The position numbers and the translations under genes were made by a program. Positions 40,296-49,800 of a stretch of 64,000 nt of DNA are shown one piece after another. The notes below the pieces were generated by a model, which worked only from the letters and a program-made list of their open reading frames with translations, searched no databases and had not been told where the DNA came from. Origin of the DNA: Acidimicrobiaceae bacterium (GTDB lineage Bacteria; Actinomycetota; Acidimicrobiia; Acidimicrobiales; RAAP-2); NCBI GenBank assembly GCA_003153575.1, contig PLZW01000022.1, forward strand, positions 104,326 to 168,325, in the 5' to 3' direction. The first letter of the stretch is position 1, and each line of letters opens with the position of its first letter.

Positions 40296-41208
40296 CCAGG
40301 ACCACCTGGGCCAGTGCGGCGGAGCGCTTCACGTCGGACATGATCGTGGGGGCCACCACGCAGCGGACACCCTCGGCTTCGACGGACGGGGCCAACGCCG
40401 CATCCGCCTCGTCGATCACCAGTGTCGACACCCAAGGTGCGTACCAGCGGGCGACCCCCACCACCGAGGACTCGAACCCCATCTCGACCAGGAGGCGGTC
40501 GGCCGGGCCCTTGAGGGCGGCACCGGCGACGATGGGTGAGACGGCCACGACCTGCTCCCTTCGGGCGGTCAGGGCGCCGGCCACGCCGGACACGGCCACA
40601 ACGGGGTCGATCGACACCACCGGGTTGGACGGGCACACCACGACGGTGTCGGCGGCGGCGATGGCCTCGAGGACGCCGGGCCCCGGTCGGGCGTTACCCG
40701 CCCCGGCGAACCGGACCTCGCGCACTGCCACCTGGTGGTGGAGCTTCACGAAGTACTCCTGGAAGGCGACCTCGTCCCCTCCGGCCAGGAGGAGCCGGGT
40801 GCGCAGGGGATCGTCGGTGACCGGCAACAGGCGGACGCCCACGCCGAACCGCTCGGCCAGCTCGGCGGTCACCGTGCCGAGCGTGGCCCCCTCGGCCAGT
40901 CGCTGGGTCCGGTAGCAGTGGGTGGCCAGGTCCTGGTCGCCCAAGTTGAACCAGGTCACGCCGCCCAACTTCTGGAGGGACTCCATGACCCGCCACGTCT
41001 CGCCGGCCAGCCCCCAGCCCGTCTCGGGGTTGATGGCGTCGGCCAGGGTGTACAGGACGGTGTCGAGGTCGGGGCAGATGTGGAGGCCGTGGAGGTCGGT
41101 GTCGTCGCCGACGTTGACCACGGCCGTGATGTCGCCCGGCGCCATGATCTCGACCATGCCGCGCAGCAGCCGGGCGGCACCCACCCCGCCCGCGAGTGCG
41201 GTGATCAC
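40282..41208 (-). CDS. cofD: 2-phospho-L-lactate (or phosphoenolpyruvate) transferase CofD/FbiA
   Basis: 308 aa. ALAGGVGAARLLRG at the N-terminus, VNVGDDTDLHGLHICPDLDT and CPSNPVVSIDPV are the CofD signatures. It joins the activated three-carbon unit to the deazaflavin Fo, giving F420-0 or dehydro-F420-0, the substrate of the overlapping cofE product. The GTG at 41208 is used, with AGGGGT upstream, because the conserved N-terminal strand starts right after it. Confidence 0.93.
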   Translation of the reverse strand: MITALAGGVGAARLLRGMVEIMAPGDITAVVNVGDDTDLHGLHICPDLDTVLYTLADAINPETGWGLAGETWRVMESLQKLGGVTWFNLGDQDLATHCYRTQRLAEGATLGTVTAELAERFGVGVRLLPVTDDPLRTRLLLAGGDEVAFQEYFVKLHHQVAVREVRFAGAGNARPGPGVLEAIAAADTVVVCPSNPVVSIDPVVAVSGVAGALTARREQVVAVSPIVAGAALKGPADRLLVEMGFESSVVGVARWYAPWVSTLVIDEADAALAPSVEAEGVRCVVAPTIMSDVKRSAALAQVVLDAGS

Positions 41209-41331
41209 GGGGCCGACCCCTGGTGTGTGCGCGTGGTGGGCATCCGCGCAGGCTACCCGGAGGGTCGGTCCGGGCCGGGCGGCCGATGTCGGCGTCGCGG
41301 GACGTCGACGCGGATGTGCAAGGCTCGCAGC

Positions 41332-42492
41332 GTGCCGCCGGAGCGACCAGCGACCGCCGCCAACGACCGGCTGTCGGTCGGATTCGACGCGACCCCACTG
41401 CTCGGGCGACCCACCGGCGTCGGGGTGTTCTGCGCCGGAGCCCTGTCGGGGATGGCCGACCGGGACGATCTCGAGGTGTCCGCCTTCGCCGTGAGCTGGC
41501 GCCGCAGGCAGGGAATCGCCGGCCGGGTGCCCGCCGGCGTCACCACCGGGCAGCGACCCATGCCGGCGCGGCCGCTGCAGGCCGCCTGGGCCCACGGCCA
41601 CGTCCCCCCGGTCGAGTGGTTCCTGGGTCGGCGGGACGTCATCCACGGCTCCAACTTCGTGGTGCCGCCGACCCGGTCCGCGGTCCGGGTGGTGACGGTC
41701 CACGACCTCACCGTGGTGCGCTTCCCCGAACTGTGCGACGCGCCCACCCTGGCGTATCCGCGCCTCGTCCGGCGGGCGGTGTCTGACGGGGCCTGGGTCC
41801 ACACGCCATCGGCATTCGTGGCCGCCGAGGTGGTCGCCGAGTTCGGTGTCGATCCCTCGCGGGTGCGGGCCGTCCACCACGGGGTCCCGGCGCTACCGGA
41901 GGGACGGGGGGCGGGTCCGGTGCTGCCCGACGGTTGCAGCCGTTACGTCCTGGCCGTCGGCACGGTCGAGCCGAGGAAGGACTACCCCCTCCTGGTCCGG
42001 TCGTTCGCCGCGGTGGCCGCCGCCCATCCCGACGTCGCCCTGGTGATCGTCGGGGGCGACGGATGGGGGGCCGGGGCCCTGGCCGACGCCGTGGCCGCAT
42101 CGGGGACGGGGCCGAGGATCGTCCGGACCGGTTACCTGGACGACGCCGGCCTGGCCGCGGCCCTGGGTGGTGCCGCGGTGCTGGCATACCCGTCCCGGTA
42201 CGAGGGGTTCGGTTTCCCGCCGCTGCAGGCCATGGCCGCCGGCGTGCCGGTGGTGGCGACCGCCGCCGGCGCCGTGCCCGAAGTGGTGGGCGACGGTGCC
42301 TGGTTGGTCGATCCGGGAGACGGGGACGCGCTGGCCGCCCGCCTGGTCGACGCCCTGGACGGCGGGAGCGCCGTCGACGCCATGGTGGCGAGGGGGCGGG
42401 CACGATGCGCCGAGTTCAGCTGGACGCGGTGTGCGGTCGGACTGGCCGACCTGTACCGCGACGCGGTGCGTGCGCAGAGGGGGAGCCGGTGA
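41332..42492 (+). CDS. GT4-type glycosyltransferase 1 of 3
   Basis: About 386 aa GT-B protein. GRPTGVGVF near the N-terminus is the acceptor-side Gly loop, YVLAVGTVEPRKDYPLLVRSF opens the donor domain, and YPSRYEGFGFPPLQAMAAG is the family E-x7-E nucleotide-sugar site. It most resembles mannosyl- or rhamnosyltransferases. Start uncertain: GTG 41332 or ATG 41314. It is divergent from cofD and its stop overlaps the next GT gene. Confidence 0.85.
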   Translation: MPPERPATAANDRLSVGFDATPLLGRPTGVGVFCAGALSGMADRDDLEVSAFAVSWRRRQGIAGRVPAGVTTGQRPMPARPLQAAWAHGHVPPVEWFLGRRDVIHGSNFVVPPTRSAVRVVTVHDLTVVRFPELCDAPTLAYPRLVRRAVSDGAWVHTPSAFVAAEVVAEFGVDPSRVRAVHHGVPALPEGRGAGPVLPDGCSRYVLAVGTVEPRKDYPLLVRSFAAVAAAHPDVALVIVGGDGWGAGALADAVAASGTGPRIVRTGYLDDAGLAAALGGAAVLAYPSRYEGFGFPPLQAMAAGVPVVATAAGAVPEVVGDGAWLVDPGDGDALAARLVDALDGGSAVDAMVARGRARCAEFSWTRCAVGLADLYRDAVRAQRGSR

Positions 42493-43607
42493 GCGGGAGC
42501 CGCGTACTGCTGGTGGTGGAGCAGTTGCGCCGGTCGGCGGCGGGCGGGATCGGGACCTACGTGCTGGGACTGCTCCAGGGACTCGACGAGCTGGCCGCCG
42601 CCGATCCCGGTACCGCTCCCGAACTGATTCTGACGGCCAGCCGCGTCCGTCCCGGCCAGGGAGGAGACCCGCTGGCCGGCCTCGGGCACCCCCTCCAGAC
42701 CTCCGTCCTGCCCGGCCCCCTGCTGACGCGGGCGTGGGACCTGGGTCTGTTGCGCGCCCCCGCCGGCGTCGACGTGGTCCACGCCGTCTCGCTCGCCACC
42801 CTCGAGCCGGGACGGGCACCCCTGGTGGTGACGGTGCACGACCTGCTGTGGCGCCGGGTGCCCGACGCCTACCCGGCCCGGGGTCGCCGTTGGCACGAGG
42901 CGGCACTGGCACGGGCGCTGGAGCGGGCGGACCAATTCGTCGTCCCCGCCGAAGTGGTGGCCGGTGACCTGGTGGAGGCCGGCGCCTCGCGGGAATCGAT
43001 CACCGTGATCCCCATGGGTTCGGACCACCTGCCGCCTCCCGACGTCCCGGCAGCGGAGGCCCACCTCGCCTCGCTCGGGGTGCGCGGACCCTTCCTCCTG
43101 TGTGTGGGGACCCTCGAGCCCCGGAAGAACCTCCAACGGCTCGTCGAGGCGTACGCGTCGATCCGGGGCGAGCTGCCCGAACCATGGCCGCTGGTCATGG
43201 TCGGGCCATCGGGTTGGGGCGAACGTCTGGATCCGGGTCCCGGCGTGGTCCACGCCGGTTCGGTGTCGTCACCGGAGCTGTCCGGTCTGTACGCGTCGGC
43301 CCGACTCCTGGCCTATGTGCCGCTCATCGAGGGATTCGGGCTCCCGCCGGTGGAGGCGATGTCGGTGGGCACCCCGGTGGTGGCGAGCCCGCTCCCGAGC
43401 ACCGGCGGTGCGGCACTCGAGGTGGACCCGCACGACACAGCGTCCATCGCCGCCGGCCTCCTCACGGTGGCCACCGACGATGCGGTACGCAACGAGCTGA
43501 TCAGGCTGGGTTCGGCCCGTGCCGGCGAACTGACGTGGGCGTCGATCGCCCGACAGCATCGTGACGTCTGGGACGCGGCGGTGGACAGCCGGCGGGGCCC
43601 ACCGTGA
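42489..43607 (+). CDS. GT4-type glycosyltransferase 2 of 3
   Basis: 372 aa GT-B. RRSAAGGIGTYVLGLL is the N-terminal loop, LCVGTLEPRKNLQRLVEAY begins the donor domain, and VPLIEGFGLPPVEAMSVG carries the acidic pair that binds the nucleotide sugar. Sequence similarity to its two neighbours suggests an old tandem duplication followed by specialisation for successive sugar transfers. The GTG overlaps the stop of the first GT (GTGA). Confidence 0.86.
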   Translation: MSGSRVLLVVEQLRRSAAGGIGTYVLGLLQGLDELAAADPGTAPELILTASRVRPGQGGDPLAGLGHPLQTSVLPGPLLTRAWDLGLLRAPAGVDVVHAVSLATLEPGRAPLVVTVHDLLWRRVPDAYPARGRRWHEAALARALERADQFVVPAEVVAGDLVEAGASRESITVIPMGSDHLPPPDVPAAEAHLASLGVRGPFLLCVGTLEPRKNLQRLVEAYASIRGELPEPWPLVMVGPSGWGERLDPGPGVVHAGSVSSPELSGLYASARLLAYVPLIEGFGLPPVEAMSVGTPVVASPLPSTGGAALEVDPHDTASIAAGLLTVATDDAVRNELIRLGSARAGELTWASIARQHRDVWDAAVDSRRGPP

Positions 43608-44881
43608 CCGCCGTCTCCGGCGAGGACGGGAGCGGTGAGGACGAGAGCGGCGTGGTGGGGAGCGGCGTGGTGAGGAGCGGCGTGGTGGGCGAACAGGAGG
43701 GCGCGGCCGCCGGGCACGGGGGTGTGGAGCCCCTCCGGGTGGCCATCGACGTCAGTGCCGTGCCGGACCGTCCGGTCGGTGCCGGCCACTACATCCTGCA
43801 GCTGGCGGGCCAGCTGGCGGCGCGTCCGGGGATCGACCTGGTGCTGTTCAGCCGCCGCGCCGACCGGGCCCGCTGGGCCCCGATGGTGCCGTCGGGGCAC
43901 GCGGTGGCCGCGGCACCCGGCCCCCGCCCGTTGCGCCTGGCCTGGGAGCAGCTGCGGCTCGGCTCCCTGGTGGCGTCTTCCGGTGCGGCGGTGCTCCACG
44001 GGCCCCACTACACGATGCCCCGACGCTCCCCGGTCCCCTCCGTGGTCACCGTCCACGACCTCAGCTTCTTCGACGCCCCCGAATGGCACGAACGCACCAA
44101 GGTGGTGCTCTTCTCGAGAGCCATCCGGCGGGCGGCGCGGGACGCGGCCGTGGTGGTGTGCCCGAGCCGCGTGACGGCCGAGGCGCTCGAGCGGTGGTGC
44201 ACCGTCACAGCGGAGGTGGTGGTGGCTCCCCACGGGGTGGACGCCGATCGCTTCCGACCCGAGGAGCCGGATCCGGGGGCGGACGCCGGGCTGCTGACCG
44301 GCATCGACGCCAGATTGACCCGGGACCGACCGTTCCTGGTCTTCGTGGGGACGATCGAGCCCCGCAAGGACGTGCCCACTCTGGTGCGGGCGTTCGCGGC
44401 GGTGGCCTCCCGACACCCCGATGCGCTGCTCGTGCTGGCCGGTGGCAAGGGGTGGGGAGCGGACGAGGTGGAGTCCGCTCTTGCGACCTCAGCGCTGGGC
44501 CAGCGGGTGGTCCAGACCGGATATGTGGCCGACGAGGCCATTCCGGCGCTGCTGCGGTCGGCGACGGCCGCCGTGTACCCCTCGCGCTACGAGGGCTTCG
44601 GTCTACCGGCCCTCGAGGCCCTGGCCTGCGGCACGACGCTGGTCACCACGCGCGGCACGGCCATGGAGGAGGTGGCCGGCGCCGCCGCCCTGCTGATCCC
44701 ACCCGGTGACGCCGACGCTCTGGCCGACGTGCTCGACGACGTGCTGGGGGGCCGCGGAGACGACCGGGCGGCGTCGGAGCGGCGGGCACTCGGGTTCGCC
44801 GTCGTGGGGCGCCACACGTGGCGGGCCAGTGCCGATCTCCACATCGGGGCCTACCGCACGGCGGTCCACCGGGGCTCCTGA
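43604..44881 (+). CDS. GT4-type glycosyltransferase 3 of 3
   Basis: 425 aa GT-B. The first 45 residues are a disordered Gly/Ser/Val/Glu extension containing three SGVV(G/R) repeats not found in the neighbouring enzymes. Then RVAIDVSAVPDRPVGAGHYI, FVGTIEPRKDVPTLVRAF and YPSRYEGFGLPALEALACG as in GT4 mannosyl/rhamnosyltransferases. The GTG overlaps the stop of the second GT. A shorter protein starting near Arg45 is possible. Confidence 0.85.
   Translation: MTAVSGEDGSGEDESGVVGSGVVRSGVVGEQEGAAAGHGGVEPLRVAIDVSAVPDRPVGAGHYILQLAGQLAARPGIDLVLFSRRADRARWAPMVPSGHAVAAAPGPRPLRLAWEQLRLGSLVASSGAAVLHGPHYTMPRRSPVPSVVTVHDLSFFDAPEWHERTKVVLFSRAIRRAARDAAVVVCPSRVTAEALERWCTVTAEVVVAPHGVDADRFRPEEPDPGADAGLLTGIDARLTRDRPFLVFVGTIEPRKDVPTLVRAFAAVASRHPDALLVLAGGKGWGADEVESALATSALGQRVVQTGYVADEAIPALLRSATAAVYPSRYEGFGLPALEALACGTTLVTTRGTAMEEVAGAAALLIPPGDADALADVLDDVLGGRGDDRAASERRALGFAVVGRHTWRASADLHIGAYRTAVHRGS
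43646..43690. repeat. Three 15-bp tandem repeats in the third GT gene
   Basis: AGCGGCGTGGTGGGG at 43646-43660, then one-base variants at 43661-43675 and 43676-43690. They encode Ser-Gly-Val-Val-Gly/Arg units in the N-terminal extension and keep the frame. Confidence 0.85.
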
Positions 44882-44956
44882 TGGCGCCCTGGGCCGCACG
44901 GGGCATGGATTGCGGGCCGGGGCGGGGAGCCCTGCCCGAGCCGGGGGCAGCTGTGG

Positions 44957-45014
44957 GAGCAGCGGGCGGGATCAGCTGGAGGGAGCAGCGAGCGGGATCA
45001 GCGGGCGAGATCAG
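44957..45014. repeat. Imperfect direct repeats in the gap before the reductase-like gene
   Basis: GAGCAGCGGGCGGGATCAGC (44957-44976) recurs with one change at 44983-45002 and partly at 45001-45014. The 183-bp gap otherwise holds only the TAGGGT box near its end. Confidence 0.75.
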
Positions 45015-45050
45015 TAGGCGCGGGAATGCTCCCGGGGCGCGTCCACACAG

Positions 45051-45056
45051 TAGGGT
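45051..45056 (+). promoter_or_regulatory. -10-like box TAGGGT before the GDP-sugar reductase-like gene
   Basis: TAGGGT ends 8 nt before the GTG start at 45065. Confidence 0.42.
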
Positions 45057-45064
45057 GACCCGTC

Positions 45065-45964
45065 GTGCGCTCACTGATCACCGGCGGCCGGGGCTTTGTC
45101 GGCACGTGGCTGGCCGATCATCTCCGCAGCTGCGGAGATGATGTCGTCCAGATCGACCAGGAGGTCGAGATCACCGACCCGGCCGCGCTGCTGGGCGCGG
45201 TGCGATCCGCCTCCCCCGACGCCATCTACCACCTGGCGGCCATGACCCACGTCGGCCAGTCCTGGGACGAGCCTCTGCGGGTCCTCGAGGTGAACGTGCT
45301 GGGCACCGGCGCCCTGCTGGCTGCAGCCCGGGAGTGCGGCACCGAGCCGAGGGTGCTCGTGACGAGTTCGGCCGAGGTCTACGGGGCGGTCACCGATCCA
45401 ACCCGGTTGCCGCTGAGCGAGAGGTCGCCGACGGCGCCCCTCACGCCGTATGCCGCCTCCAAGCTGGCCGCCGAGGCCCTCTGCACCCAGGCGTGGCTCG
45501 GGTACGGTCAGCACGTCGTCACGGTCCGGCCCTTCAACCACATCGGGCCCGGCCAGTCCCCGAACTTCGCCGTATCGGCCCTGGCCAAGCGCATCGCTGA
45601 CGCCGAACGGTCGGGGGCCTCAGAGATCCCAGTAGGGAATCTGACGGCCCGTCGGGACTTCACCGACGTGCGCGACGTCGTCCGCTGCTACCGGATGCTC
45701 GTCGAGTCCGGCGCACCCGGCGGCATCTACAACGTGTGCTCGGGCAAGGACGTCGCCATCCAGGAGATCGCCGACCGGCTGCTGGCCCAGGCCGGGAGTA
45801 CGGTCCGCCTGGTGCCCGACGAGACACTCATGCGCCCGGTCGAGGTGCCCGTGCTGCGCGGCGACCCCGGTCTGGTCACGGGGGCGACGGGATGGGTTCC
45901 CGAGCTGCCGCTCGACCAGACCCTGGGCGACGTGCTCGCCCACTGGCGGACCGCCTCCGACTGA
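45065..45964 (+). CDS. GDP-4-keto-6-deoxy-mannose reductase-like SDR (Rmd-like)
   Basis: 299 aa extended SDR. ITGGRGFVGTWL binds NAD(P), catalytic Tyr/Lys lie in TPYAASKLAAE, and RPFNHIGPGQSPNFAVS plus GNLTARRDFTDVRDVVR are typical of GDP-6-deoxy-4-keto-D-mannose reductases and GDP-mannose 4,6-dehydratases. It would make a 6-deoxyhexose such as GDP-D-rhamnose from the GDP-mannose branch. No separate GDP-mannose dehydratase is in the window. It probably supplies the three GT4 enzymes upstream. Confidence 0.82.
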   Translation: MRSLITGGRGFVGTWLADHLRSCGDDVVQIDQEVEITDPAALLGAVRSASPDAIYHLAAMTHVGQSWDEPLRVLEVNVLGTGALLAAARECGTEPRVLVTSSAEVYGAVTDPTRLPLSERSPTAPLTPYAASKLAAEALCTQAWLGYGQHVVTVRPFNHIGPGQSPNFAVSALAKRIADAERSGASEIPVGNLTARRDFTDVRDVVRCYRMLVESGAPGGIYNVCSGKDVAIQEIADRLLAQAGSTVRLVPDETLMRPVEVPVLRGDPGLVTGATGWVPELPLDQTLGDVLAHWRTASD

Positions 45965-46070
45965 CGGAAGAGGTCCGGGCCGGCGGAAGTGGGCCGGGCT
46001 GATCGACGTGCAGTGGGCCCAGCCGAAGTGCCCTGGGTGAGCGAATACATCCCCCATCGGCCCGGGCACG

Positions 46071-46101
46071 GAGAACGACCCGCACGGAGCGGGCCGTTCT
46101 C
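46071..46101. terminator. Strong hairpin between convergent genes
   Basis: GAGAACG (46071-46077) pairs with CGTTCTC (46095-46101) and, after one mismatch, CCCGC (46079-46083) with GCGGG (46089-46093) around ACGGA. It lies between two convergent genes and probably ends transcription from both sides; no T-run is present. Confidence 0.55.
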
Positions 46102-46201
46102 GCGGGGACCGAGGGGGGTCGGTCCACTGCGACCGGGCCTCGAGGGCTCACCGGTCAGGCGCAGGTCGTCGGGGGAACGGACCTGCGTCAGTGCGCGTCG
46201 C

Positions 46202-46603
46202 TCAGGCGACGGTCGTGGGGCGCATGCTGCGGATCTGGGTGCGGGCTTCCTTGGCCTGCTCGTGCGCCTGCTTGGCGATGTCACGGGCCTGGGCGGGCAG
46301 CCGGTCCTCGAAGGGGGCGAAGACGGCCTCGACCCGCTCGATGAGCTCCTCGGCGCGGTCCATGAGCTCCTCGACCTTGGCGTCGACGTTCTTGACGGCG
46401 TCCGCCACGTCGCCGCGGACGGAGGAAACCCGGTCCGAGAGGGTGGATGAGGGGTCCTGCAGCTTGGACATGAGCTCGCGGCGTTGGACCTGGGCCTGCT
46501 GGAATCCGAGGACCCCGGCGCCGATCACGACGTAGGTGGCGTCCTTGGCTACGTTGGCGATGTCCTTGGCGGCCTTGGTGATGTCGGTGTTGATGTCGGG
46601 CAT
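46202..46603 (-). CDS. Helical coiled-coil protein (phasin/HBHA-like)
   Basis: 133 aa, almost entirely amphipathic helix with heptad-like spacing from about 45 to 125 and alternating acidic and basic residues (VDAKVEELMDRAEELIERVEA). A short hydrophobic stretch, ATYVVIGAGVLGFQQ, lies near residue 22. This recalls phasins and the mycobacterial heparin-binding hemagglutinin, which coat lipid inclusions or membranes, but there is no sequence signature that proves it. The start is the ATG at 46603; a longer frame runs into AT-rich promoter sequence and is rejected. Confidence 0.68.
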   Translation of the reverse strand: MPDINTDITKAAKDIANVAKDATYVVIGAGVLGFQQAQVQRRELMSKLQDPSSTLSDRVSSVRGDVADAVKNVDAKVEELMDRAEELIERVEAVFAPFEDRLPAQARDIAKQAHEQAKEARTQIRSMRPTTVA

Positions 46604-46692
46604 GGTGTGCTCCTTCTGGCTGGGGGTGGTGTCTCGTGGTGGTCGCACCGCTGCGGGGCCTTGCGTCCAAGGTCTCGCCGCTGTGCTCGAAT

Positions 46693-46732
46693 ACAACTGT
46701 ATACCTAATGATATACATTTGCAAGCACCCCG
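46693..46732 (-). promoter_or_regulatory. AT-rich promoter with palindrome upstream of the coiled-coil gene
   Basis: On the minus strand TTGCAA is followed after 15 nt by TATACA (or after 17 nt by TACAGT). The spacer holds the near-palindrome GTATACC-TAAT-GATATAC (46699-46716), so a dimeric regulator may bind over the -10. This is the most AT-rich patch seen in the window and leaves a leader of about 80 nt. The remainder of the 295-bp gap shows nothing else but the TAGCCT box for the other strand. Confidence 0.45.
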
Positions 46733-46882
46733 AGCGCTCCCCCGAGCACCCGTCGAGCTCCCCTCGAGGGACCCGCCATCCGGGGCTCTCGAGGCGGGTG
46801 GTGGAGCCACCGGGTCGGAAGCAGGGCTGGAGAAGGGAGAAATTGGAGCCGGGAATCTCTCGTCACCCTCCCCCAGGCCCGA

Positions 46883-46888
46883 TAGCCT
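46883..46888 (+). promoter_or_regulatory. -10-like box TAGCCT before the giant GT2 gene
   Basis: TAGCCT ends 10 nt before the ATG at 46899. Confidence 0.38.
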
Positions 46889-46898
46889 CTGACCCCTG

Positions 46899-49800
46899 AT
46901 GGACACACTGGCCCCGCCGGTCGTCGCCGTCGTCGTCGCCCACGATCCTGGCCCGTGGTTCGCCGAGACGTTGGCGTCGATCGCCTCACAGGACTATGCC
47001 GAGCTGTCGGTACTGGTCCTCGATACGGGGAGTTCCGAGGACCTGGCCACCCGGGTTGCGGCGATCCTGCCCACCGCCTACGTGCGGAGTTTCGAGGGGA
47101 ACCGGGGATTCGGTGCCACTGTCAACGAGGTCCGGACCATGGTGGACGGCGCCGCCTACTTCCTGATCTGCCACGACGACGTCGCACTGGACGACGATGC
47201 GGTCCACCTGATGGTGGAGGAGGCATTCCGCTCGAATGCCGGGATCGTGTCGCCCAAGGTGGTCAGCTGGAGCGATCCGGAGCGGCTCGTCCACGTGGGG
47301 ATGAGCGTGGACAAGGGCGGATCAGTGGTCGACCGGGTCCAGGCCCACGAGATCGACCACGGCCAGCACGACGCCGTCCGGGACGTCTTCGTCGCCCCCG
47401 GCGGATGCACGCTGATCAGGGCCGACCTGTTCGACGAACTCGGCGGGTTCGATCCGGCCATCGTGGCCATGGGGGAGGACCTCGACCTCTGTTGGCGGGC
47501 CCAGGTGGTCGGGGCGCGGATCATCGTGGCCCCCGACGCACGGGTACGCCACCTGGAAGTACTGGCATCCGGAGAGCGCCTGCTCGAGGCGTCCCTGCTG
47601 GCCGGCCCCGGCCCTGTGGACGGTTCGGGGGTCGCCACATCTGCGCCGTCGGCCGCCGAACCGAGTGCCGGGGACAGCGATTCGTCCCCGGACGCGCTCC
47701 GTCCGGTCACGCTCCAGGAGCTGCAGCGGCGCCATGAGCTCCTGGCCGTCCTGACCTGCTACTCCCGCAGCCACCTGTGGCGGGTGCTGCCCCAGGTCTT
47801 CCTGATGGCGGTGGGCGAGGTAGTGGTGGCCGAGCTGGCGGGCAACCGGACCCGCGCCCGCGCCGTGGTGCGGGCCTGGCGGTGGAATTTCTCCCGGTTG
47901 AGGGCCACCCGGGCTCGGCGATCCGCCCTCCAGGCCAAGCGGCGGATCAGTGACAAGGAGATCCGCCTGCTCCAGGTGCGGGGGAGCGCTCGGGTCTCGG
48001 CCTATGCCCGACGGGTCTTCCAGCACGGGTTCCACGGTGCCCATGCCGACGAGCTGGCTGCCGCCGCCGCTGTGGCCGTCGATACCTACGGAGCAGCCGA
48101 CGCGGCCGTCGAGATCGAGACCGGCGTCGAGGAGACCGAGGCGGGCCGGGTCGTCGGTCGGGTCCGACTGGGAGCCTGGCTGATTGCCGCCCTCCTGGTG
48201 GTGATCGGGTCGAGGGGCGTGCTGTTCGGACGGCTCCCGGCCGTCGGGCAGTTCACGCCGTTCCCGTCGTGGTCGTCCACGTTCGCCCAGTTCTTCACCG
48301 GATGGCACCCGTCGGGTGTAGGAACCACGGCGCCGGCGGCCCCGGCCCTGGCCATCTCCGGCGTCGTGGGCACGCTGCTGATCGGGGCCATGGGGCTCAC
48401 CCAGAAGGTACTCATCTTCGGCTGCCTGCCCTTGGGCGCCTGGGGGACGGTCCGGTTGCTGCGTCCGTTCGGATCCCAGCGGGCCGCCCTGGTGGCCGGC
48501 CTGGCCTACCTGGCCATGCCACTGGCGTACAACGGCCTCGCCCTCGGCCGTTGGGGCGCCCTCGTGGTCTATGCCGGCTCGCCCTGGGTGCTGGCCATCC
48601 TTGCCCGGTCGACGGGGCTCGATCCGTTCGTCCGTACGGCCGGTGTCCGGACGGTGGTCGGGGTGCCCGGGGCCGTCGCGCCCGAGGCCACCGGGGCGTG
48701 GGCCTCGCGTCACGGCTTCCTCGGTGGTGCCCTGGCCTTAGGCGTCCTCGAGGCCGTTCTGATCTCGTTCGTGCCGGCCGCCGCCGTGGCCGTGGGCCTG
48801 GCCGCTGTGGCCCTCATCCTGTCGTCCCTGCTCTTCCGGGACGTGGCACAGACCGCTCGCTCGCTCCGACTCGCCCTGGGATCCACCGTTGTGGCGCTTG
48901 TCATCAGTGCCCCGTGGGCCATCGGGGTGCTCACCTCGGGCCGGGGTATGGTCTCCGTGTTCGGCCTGGAGACTCCGGCGTCCGGGGCGGCCGACTGGGG
49001 GACGATCCTGCGGTTCGCCACCGGCCCGATCGGCAGTTCGCCGCTGACCTGGGGTTTTGTGGTCGCCGCGGCCGCTCCGCTGGTGCTCGCCAGCGGTGTC
49101 CGGTTCCGTTGGGCGGCCCGGTTCTGGTCGATCGCCATCGTGTTCTGGTGCGCGGCATGGATCAGCGGGCGCGGTTGGACCGGAGCTCTGGCCATCGATC
49201 CGCTGGTGCTCCTCGGGCCGGCCGCCGCGGCGACGGCCGCCGCCATCGGCCTCGGCGTGGCGGCCTTCGAACGGGACCTTCCCAAGGCCGAGTTCGGTTG
49301 GCGCCAACTGGTGACCGCTCTCGGGGTGGTGGCCGCCACCGCGGCCTCTGTCCCCACCCTGGTGTCCGCCCTGCCCGGTCGGTGGGAACTGCCGGTCAAC
49401 GACTTCTCGCAGTCGGTGTCGTGGATGCACGCGAAGGTGGCCGACGGCGCCTACCGGGTGCTGTGGCTCGGCGACCCTCGTAGCCTCAATCAGGGCGGGT
49501 GGAACGCCGGGGACGGGCTGGCGTATGCCACTTCGGAGAACGGTCCACCCGACGCCCGGTGGCTCTGGAGCGCCACGTCACCGGGGCCGGCCGGGCAGCT
49601 GGGGTCCGCCGTCGACCTGGCGCGGGACGACGGCACCGACCACCTCGGCAATCTGCTCGCACCGGCCGGGGTCCGGTACCTGGTCGTCCTGACCTCGATC
49701 GCTCCGGAGATCGCCGGCGAACAGAGCCCGACCGCCTATCCCGTGCCGGCCGACCTGATGCCGGCCCTCGGGCATCAGCTCGACCTCCAGCCGGTGCTGT

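Noticed and set aside
41314..41331. ATG at 41314 as start of the first GT4 gene
   Set aside because: Possible, but homologous sequence begins later and the GTG at 41332 has AAGG at a fitting distance; the choice remains uncertain.
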